From Zoroaster sp. YZ-2022 (lineage: Eukaryota > Echinodermata > Asteroidea > Forcipulatida > Zoroasteridae), in the NCBI GenBank assembly GCA_029582265.1, contig CM055828.1, positions 5,377,402 through 5,441,401 on the forward strand: DNA of 64,000 nt, in the 5' to 3' direction. The position numbers and the translations under genes are program-made. Positions 60,301-64,000 of this stretch are shown one piece after another. How positions within the stretch are numbered: the stretch's first letter is position 1; every line of letters starts with the position of its first letter. The notes beneath the pieces were generated by a model. That model was not told the origin of the DNA. It searched no databases and worked only from the letters and a program-made list of their open reading frames with translations.

Positions 60301-63238
60301 TGTACAAAAAAAATCCTGAAATCAGGAAAAGTCAAGAGAAATCACAGGCCTGTTGAGCTGTATTGAGCGTACTTAATTTTCTATGCAGTAAAATGCTTCA
60401 CCGACCAACACTGAACGCATGTTGCACGTGGTGATTACACACAGGCATGCATTCAAAAATCTGTAGTCACTGCCCATAAAGATGGCTGATTTTGCACTGT
60501 GTGACGTCAAGTGCACACCATCTCATCTACAGACCAGCTGCCTTTCTGCCATTCGCTCGTTTAATCGGTTCTTGACCATACATACTGCTTCTGGGCGAAT
60601 CCTTGTCCATCGCCATGGTGATGTGATATGAGAACATTCTTCTTGGTCTCTCCAGCATCTCACTCAGCTCGGGTACGAAGGTCGTTGCTACGGAAACCTT
60701 GACATTATGCGTCACTGCTATGCAAGATGGCTCATGGTAAAACCTGAGTTGAGTAACGGGTGAATTTTGGTTAGTTTAGATAATTGTTCACAAAATCCTT
60801 GAAACTTCATAAGAGCGTGCCCAACCACTACATTAATTTGTTTTGGTATGAAAACTTTGGCTAACCAATCAAGATGCATTTCAGCTCTTGAAATTGAGAC
60901 CTCGTGCTAATAAAAATAATAATCTATTATATAGCACCTTGCTCAAAGACCCAAGTGCCGCAACCGGCATGGCTAGGGTTCAAACCCACATTTCGGTGCG
61001 CTAGATTGCTCGGCCATGACACTCCGGTCTTTTTGATGAACTGACCTGAATAAACCTGATGGATATAACATAGTCCCTGGATCAGATAACCTGTCTGCTA
61101 GTTGTACTAACCAATCAGTAAAACTTTCTGCAGAAAGGAAAAAACCTTTGTGCGCCGATTCGTTGAAAACATTCTGTGACAAAAAAAAAAACATTCTAAC
61201 TTTTGTGCAGATAAAGTTCACTATATTGGTGAAAATGATGATTTTGACAGGGGCCTAAACATTATGTTACAAAAAAAAAACCATCTCTATATGCAGATTG
61301 GATAACAATCCAAAGCAATGTTGTTATAAACCCATAAACAAATTTGTTTTAAAACAATTTGAGGTAGGCCTTAATGGCAACTACAAATATATCAATATTT
61401 TTGCAGAGAGCGCTTTAAGAGGGTAGCTCTGACAAAGAGTATGCGTTATGTGATTAAACTGTGACAAACCCCTCAGAAATGTATGGAATCAATACCATTT
61501 CAGACATACGGGCATTTTGGACAATTCCATGGTGACTCACATTACATTTTTTTAAAGGTATTGATCCACTCTTAATGCCATAATTTCCTTACTTATATAT
61601 TTCACTCATCAGTTTTTTTTCACAGTAGTTGAATTATACCCAGACCGTACTTACCACAAAAAAATCATTTCAGAAATTAGTTATATGTACAAACAAATGC
61701 TGGTTACTCATGTCGCATTGTTTGAACACATACATAAAAAGCTGCGTTTTTTCTGAAATTATTATTTTGTGCCGAGTAAGGTCTGGGTGTACTGCAACTA
61801 CTGTGAAAAATCTGATGAGTGAATTATAATATTATGGCATTAAAAGTGGCCCCAAAACCTCAGAAATGTAACCATGGAATTGACAATTTAATTGTGATGC
61901 CTGTCCCCCAAGATATTGATGAAATCATTTTAATACATACACGCATAAAATTGTGTTGGCGGTAGAACATATACCCTCTTTTGAATTCTCCTGTCAAGTC
62001 TAGGCACATACATACAGTAGTCCGGTTGAACGGACACCTCAATACGGTTAAGGTGTTCAGATTCTGTAAAAATTTAAAAAATTAAAAATCACAAAACAGA
62101 TAATTTGGATTATTATTATTATTATTGGTTTATTTATTCAATACAGCCAGCCCAAAGGCTAAAAAGCACATTGGTCATTTTAAAATAAAATAAATTTGTA
62201 CAAAATACACAAGTCTTGGAAATAAAACATCAAAATACAATTATTATTATTACTTTAGAATATAAAAGACACACATAAACAGCATTCTACAATTAAGAAT
62301 ATTTTAACAAAATATACAAAGTCTTGGCAATTAAACATATTTTATATTAAGGAGTGCCATGGTCGAGCAGTTTAGTGCATCAGATTTGTGTTCTGATGGA
62401 TGAGTCGTCACAATGTGGGTTCGAATCCCAACCGCGACCATGGTGCTTGTGTGCTTGTGTCCTTGAGCAAGACACTTTACCATAATTGCTTCTCTCCACC
62501 CAGGGGTAAATGGGTACCTGTGAGGGCAGAGTTGGTTGTTGTTTTTTGACTAGCCCATATGGCAGCAATTGAGCTGTATACTCCCCAGGGAGCTGAGATA
62601 GTTTCAGGAATCATTTATGAGCCTGATGAGCAGGGGTAATAACATAATGCGCCTTGAGCACCAGTTTGGTGGATACGTGCGCTATATAAGTCCACATTAT
62701 TATTATTATATATTTTTATTATTATTATTATTTTAGAATATAAAATAAACACAAAAACCATGAAGGGTAATATTACAAATATTTAAACAAAAAAATACAT
62801 TCTAAAACACAGGAAAAAGGCAAACGGCGACTGAAAATTCCACACACAAAAACAACCAAACCGAAAATTTATTACAGAATCAGCAGTGACATAAATTGGG
62901 TGGTTTATCCCTCCTATTGCTGAATTTTAGTGGCAAGTAGCTATAGCGGTCAAAACCAGTCATCTGCCTGTTTTTGATTGTTGACCCAAATGTACACACA
63001 GGGGGCATTTTTGACTGGTTTATTTTTACTGTCATTTTGACCACCCTGAACAATACCAGACAATGCTTTTACCAGTCAAAAACGGTCCACTCATTTTGAC
63101 CTGTAAATGTACTTACTACACGTAATGTTTCTGGTTCACATTGCAAGCGCCCTTGTTTACAGGTTTCCTCAGGCTTTCGAGCTTACAGTGCTTAAGTGCG
63201 CTTTTCTGAGGCATCCCTTGGTTTCATTACCAGAAATG

Positions 63239-63275
<37 letters not shown>

Positions 63276-63614
63276 TCTGACAGTGTTTGACTTTTAAGTG
63301 CATTAGATATACCTTGGCAAGTATATCAACATTTTGACTGATTTTGAAGGTTAAAGGACTACATACCGTTTCATGATCATCTGCATCTCCACTGCCCGGT
63401 ATCAGCATCGACATCTCCTCATAACTTAGAAGTGACGGACAGCTGTTGTAGTCATACAGACTCAGCGTTCCTCCTAGGCCTACAGTTCCGATATCTTCAT
63501 CATCTATAGGGATAGTTTGACCGTTGTGTACGTGGAGGGAACACATTAAGTCCAGAGGAATACCTCGGCTACTTTCTGCACATGTGGGTTGATCATCCTG
63601 TGTGATTTTGGGAC
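57378..63614 (-). CDS. FBXO3: FBXO3-like, C-terminal seven exons (5' end outside)
   Basis: Exons 63367-63614, 61941-62063, 61046-61173, 60586-60743, 60103-60186, 58505-58618 and 57378-57484 join in frame with GT-AG borders (962 nt, 319 residues plus stop). FBXO3 is the substrate receptor of an SCF ubiquitin ligase, with F-box, SUKH/SMI1-KNR4 and ApaG domains. Visible: a SUKH part ([30 protein letters not shown]) and an ApaG part ([72 protein letters not shown]). The F-box exons must lie past 64000. The protein ends soon after the ApaG domain with a short acidic [10 protein letters not shown], lacking the long acidic and Arg-rich tail of the human protein. Several introns hold transposons close to splice sites. 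Confidence 0.85.
58762..58958. mobile_element. TIR MITE, relative of 11115-11370
   Basis: AACTGGCTCTGGCAAAACCC at the left and AGAAGTTTCAGGTTTTGG at the right. The interior TTTTTCCATCAAAATCTAGA and CTTTTCATGGCTGTTACGCA is shared. Shorter than the first copy through internal deletions. In FBXO3 intron. Confidence 0.7.
59491..59806. mobile_element. TTAA MITE, CCCTCCTA family, intact ends
   Basis: TTAACCCTCCTACTA and TAGTAGGAGGGTTAA are perfect 15-bp inverted ends, including TTAA. The interior holds inverted AAAACCAGTC/GACTGATTTT and repeated TGTTTTGACTG words. It is the best-preserved family member and lies in the intron between 60103 and 58618. Confidence 0.85.
60920..61036 (-). mobile_element. 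tRNA-derived SINE beside FBXO3 splice donor
   Basis: On the minus strand: GGAGTGTCATGGCCGAGC, a GGTTTGAACCC B box, then TTGGGTCTTTGAGCAAGGTG, resembling the tRNA-Leu SINE head and body. Its 5' edge begins about 10-20 bp inside the intron following exon 61046-61173. Confidence 0.65.
62350..62712 (+). mobile_element. tRNA-Leu-derived SINE, second copy
   Basis: Same structure as 1654-2052: a diverged tRNA head (ATGGTCGAGCAGTTTAGTGC, B box GGTTCGAATCC), body CTTGAGCAAGACACTTTACC..CTCTCCACCCAGGGG, and 3' part GCGCCTTGAGCACC..GGTGGATACGTGCGCTATAT with a TTA tail. It lies in an FBXO3 intron, antisense to the gene. Confidence 0.85.
62904..63354. mobile_element. TTAA MITE, CCCTCCTA family, with insertion
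   Basis: Left end TTTATCCCTCCTATTGCTGA, right end TTTGAAGGTTAA, with the family interior. About 150 bp of unrelated sequence ending in an AAT run (63127-63275) is inserted. The right border is about 12 bp from the FBXO3 donor at 63366. Confidence 0.75.
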
Positions 63615-63703
63615 CTGTGTGCGATGAGAAATAAACACTTGGATAAGCACGAAGATAATTCTGACAGATAAACCAATCGCAAACTGCCTGAAAAGGAATC
63701 TCT

Positions 63704-64000
63704 TTAACCCTAACCCCCTTCGCCATTTTGGCTAAGAACCTTTCTGAATCCACCAAAATCCAACACCATGCACAAACACTACCACCCAACTGTTGGACTT
63801 AGTTGTAATTAGGACACCTGGCCTCATGTAAAGTATCCCTGTCTGGGCTATACAGTACTGAGTCCATCAAAATACAACACCATGCAATAACACTACCACC
63901 CAACTGTTGGACTTGGCTGGAAGTGGGACACTGGGCCCCATGTAAAGTATCCCTGTCTGGGCTATACAGTACTGAGTCCATCAAAATACAACACCATGCA
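63704..64000. repeat. TTAA-family element with 130-bp tandem interior, runs off edge
   Basis: Starts TTAACCCTAACCCCCTTCGC. The interior is a tandem repeat of about 130 bp (CACTACCACCCAACTGTTGG, AAGTATCCCTGTCTGGGCTA), at least two copies to the window end. It matches 19173-19397 in reverse. It lies just upstream of FBXO3 exon 63367-63614, inside an intron. Confidence 0.75.

Overview
This is a repeat-rich animal nuclear window. Its genes have GT-AG introns, and most of the remaining DNA is non-autonomous transposons, SINEs, LINE remnants and simple repeats. I infer a marine deuterostome, most likely an echinoderm. The reasons are four small secreted single-domain C-type lectins of the kind common in echinoderm skeletal and immune repertoires, frequent TAGGCCTA-like words, and the repeat style. 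The species cannot be fixed from sequence alone.

Layout. 1-10.9 kb: intergenic repeats, including two 68-bp tandem arrays in opposite orientation, a tRNA-Leu-derived SINE, foldback and TIR elements, and a 250-bp CTG/TTG tract. 10.9-25.9 kb (minus strand): a complete six-exon gene I assemble as SWSAP1, a RecA-like ATPase-fold recombination factor. Its introns hold a 600-bp foldback element, an unusual GT-separated tandem array (15.7-16.9 kb), several MITE families and a broken pogo-type transposase gene. 29.3-45.1 kb: four intronless C-type lectin genes, three on the minus strand and one on the plus, separated by repeat-filled DNA. The first two share a conserved upstream block. 45-51 kb: tRNA-derived repeats, a long AT tract and a decayed L2/CR1-type LINE. 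51.6-55.1 kb (plus): a four-exon gene for small acidic protein (SMAP, the C11orf58 family). 57.4-63.6 kb (minus): the last seven visible exons of an FBXO3-like gene (SUKH and ApaG domains), whose 5' end lies beyond the window.

How the parts relate. SWSAP1 (homologous recombination), SMAP and FBXO3 (ubiquitin-ligase substrate receptor) look like unrelated housekeeping neighbours; SMAP and FBXO3 converge. The lectins are a local duplicated family. Many mobile elements have settled inside introns, some within 10-35 bp of splice sites.

Most unusual signal: in the 15.7-16.9 kb array each unit carries one short word followed by three reverse-complement copies. The word changes from unit to unit while its copies largely change with it. 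All gene models were made by reading splice sites and frames by eye; no alignment or database search was run.
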